DNA from: Arcobacter cloacae
GTDB taxonomy: Bacteria; Campylobacterota; Campylobacteria; Campylobacterales; Arcobacteraceae
Reading direction: 5' to 3'
NCBI RefSeq assembly: GCF_013201935.1
Contig: NZ_CP053833.1
Span: 806,001 to 870,000, forward strand
Length of the DNA: 64,000 nucleotides
Under the pieces are notes generated by a model, which was given only the letters and a program-made list of their open reading frames with translations, was not told where the DNA came from and ran no database searches. Position numbers and translations under genes: made by a program. This document shows, piece by piece, positions 63,023 through 64,000 of this stretch (position 1 is its first letter; every line of letters begins with the position of its first letter).

Positions 63023-63448
63023 ATGTTAATGCCTAAAAGAACGAAGTTCAGAAAGATGATGAAAGGCCGAAATAGAGGTATGGCTCATAGAGGAAACTCT
63101 TTAGCATACGGAGATATCGGTATCAAAGCTGTTGAGCATGGAAGAATTGATTCAAGACAAATTGAAGCGTCAAGAATTGCAATGACAAGAAAAGTAAAAA
63201 GACAAGCAAAAGTTTGGATTATGGTATTCCCTGATAAGCCACTTACTGCAAAACCATTAGAAACAAGAATGGGTAAAGGTAAAGGTTCTGTTGATAAATG
63301 GGTTATGAACATTAAGCCTGGAAGAATTTGTTTTGAGATGGCTGGTGTAGGTGAAGAATTAGCTAGAGAAGCTTTAACTTTAGCAATGCACAAGCTACCA
63401 TTTAAAACTAAAATTGTAACAAGAGATAGCGAAAATGAACTATACTGA
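63023..63448 (+). CDS. rplP: Ribosomal protein L16
   Basis: The 141-residue L16 begins [19 protein letters not shown], matching the usual start in this phylum, so the first ATG is kept in preference to the one two codons later. The signature [18 protein letters not shown] is present. It overlaps rpmC by 14 bases. Confidence 0.97.
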   Translation: MLMPKRTKFRKMMKGRNRGMAHRGNSLAYGDIGIKAVEHGRIDSRQIEASRIAMTRKVKRQAKVWIMVFPDKPLTAKPLETRMGKGKGSVDKWVMNIKPGRICFEMAGVGEELAREALTLAMHKLPFKTKIVTRDSENELY

Positions 63449-63626
63449 TTTAAAAGACAAAAACTTGAATGAACTTCAAGTATTATTAAAAGAGAAAAAG
63501 GTGCTTCTTTTTGAATTAAAAGCTAAGCTAAAAACAATGCAGTTAACTAATACTTCTGAATTAAGAGCAACAAAAAAAGATATTGCAAGAATTCAAACAG
63601 CTATAACTGCTGCAAAAGCTAACTAA
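63435..63626 (+). CDS. rpmC: Ribosomal protein L29
   Basis: The 63-residue L29 is a two-helix protein with the pattern [17 protein letters not shown] and [13 protein letters not shown]. It overlaps rplP by 14 bases, a typical arrangement in this operon. Confidence 0.95.
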   Translation: MNYTDLKDKNLNELQVLLKEKKVLLFELKAKLKTMQLTNTSELRATKKDIARIQTAITAAKAN

Positions 63627-63636
63627 GGATCTAAGT

Positions 63637-63888
63637 ATGACACATAAAAGAGAGATTCAAGGTGTAGTGGTAAAAAGATCAGGTGATAAAACAGCTTCTG
63701 TATTAGTTACAAGATCAGTTTTACACCCAAAATATCACAAAACTGTAAAAAGATTTAAGAAATATTTAGTTCATGATGAAAAAAATGAGTTAAATGTTGG
63801 TGATAGTGTTATCGCTATAGAGTGTAGACCATTGTCAAAAACTAAATCTTTTAGATTAAAGACAATAGTTGCTACAGGAGTTAAATAA
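63637..63888 (+). CDS. rpsQ: Ribosomal protein S17
   Basis: The 83-residue S17 has the OB-fold start [18 protein letters not shown] and the signature segment [21 protein letters not shown]. Its stop overlaps the rplN start by one base (TAATG). Confidence 0.96.
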   Translation: MTHKREIQGVVVKRSGDKTASVLVTRSVLHPKYHKTVKRFKKYLVHDEKNELNVGDSVIAIECRPLSKTKSFRLKTIVATGVK

Positions 63889-64000
63889 TGATTCAAAGTT
63901 TTACAAGATTAAATGTAGCTGACAATACAGGTGCAAAAGAGATTATGTGTATCAAAGTTTTAGGTGGTTCTAAAAGAAGATACGCAACTGTTGGTGATGT
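63888..64000 (+). CDS. rplN: Ribosomal protein L14 (5' part, cut by window edge)
   Basis: The frame from ATG 63888 reads [20 protein letters not shown], then [18 protein letters not shown], and is open at the window end. This is the conserved N-terminus of L14. Only about 37 residues are in the window. Confidence 0.95.
   Translation, partial: MIQSFTRLNVADNTGAKEIMCIKVLGGSKRRYATVGD

Noticed and set aside
1-64000. CRISPR arrays, prophage, insertion sequences, tRNA or rRNA genes
   Set aside because: No regularly spaced repeats, transposase or integrase motifs, or cloverleaf/rRNA signatures were noticed on reading; a dedicated tRNA scan was not possible.

Overview
The window reads as chromosome of a low-GC campylobacterotal bacterium, most likely of the Arcobacter/Aliarcobacter group. 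That placement is an inference from codon use, from the S10 ribosomal block, and from the ispG, dnaB, apt-trpB-dedA-pepA and ruvA-ddl-hydrolase-murF-HIT neighbourhoods. No rRNA, tRNA, CRISPR array, insertion sequence or prophage was recognised. No gene-free stretch exceeds about 300 bases once the small genes added here are counted.

Layout. 1-9.9 kb: housekeeping and signalling genes (a truncated sensor, ispG, a zinc-sensor-type diguanylate cyclase, dnaB, a pseudopilin, an exported ATP-dependent DNA ligase, apt, trpB, a DedA protein, pepA). 9.9-15.9 kb: exbB-exbD-tonB diverging from a TolC/MacA/MacB-type efflux operon across one Fur-like palindrome. 16-24 kb: a repressor-like gene divergent from a seven-gene glycan cluster (two GT2 proteins, an SDR, a sugar isomerase-like protein, an FAD oxidoreductase, GtrA and a large polytopic protein), with two identical-arm inverted repeats between them. 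24.1-29.8 kb: a tightly packed minus-strand cluster (one-TM microprotein, Fur-family regulator, HMA2-like protein, ferritin-like membrane protein, small hydrophobic proteins, an unusual P1B-type ATPase, two more small proteins and a frameshifted ankyrin gene). 30-35.7 kb: a Feo ferrous-iron operon with an embedded ABC transporter. 35.8-44.9 kb: hemP, two TonB-dependent receptors, a PiuC-like dioxygenase, an FMN hydroxyacid oxidase, a DUF4198-like periplasmic protein and a PepSY membrane protein. 44.9-58.8 kb: a LOV histidine kinase, superoxide reductase, thiL, truD, a chemoreceptor with a haem c motif, ruvA, ddl, murF, a HIT protein and a DadA-like oxidase. 59-64 kb: the S10-spc ribosomal operon, cut off inside rplN.

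How it fits together. About a third of the window concerns iron: uptake of ferric chelates (receptors energised by TonB-ExbBD), ferrous uptake (Feo), reduction or processing of chelates (PepSY protein, PiuC, FMN oxidase), and, most interestingly, a cluster whose content resembles ferrosome (fez-type) iron-storage organelle loci. Fur-like palindromes of the form TGATAA-N3-TTATCA or near variants precede most of these units, so they probably form one iron regulon. The two large receptor genes also share a duplicated promoter and leader.

The strongest lead for an undescribed system is the 24.1-29.8 kb cluster, which adds a membrane-anchored ferritin-like protein, its own Fur-family regulator and two unannotated microproteins to a ferrosome-like core. 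The second is the repressor-controlled GtrA/GT2/FAD glycan-modification cluster.
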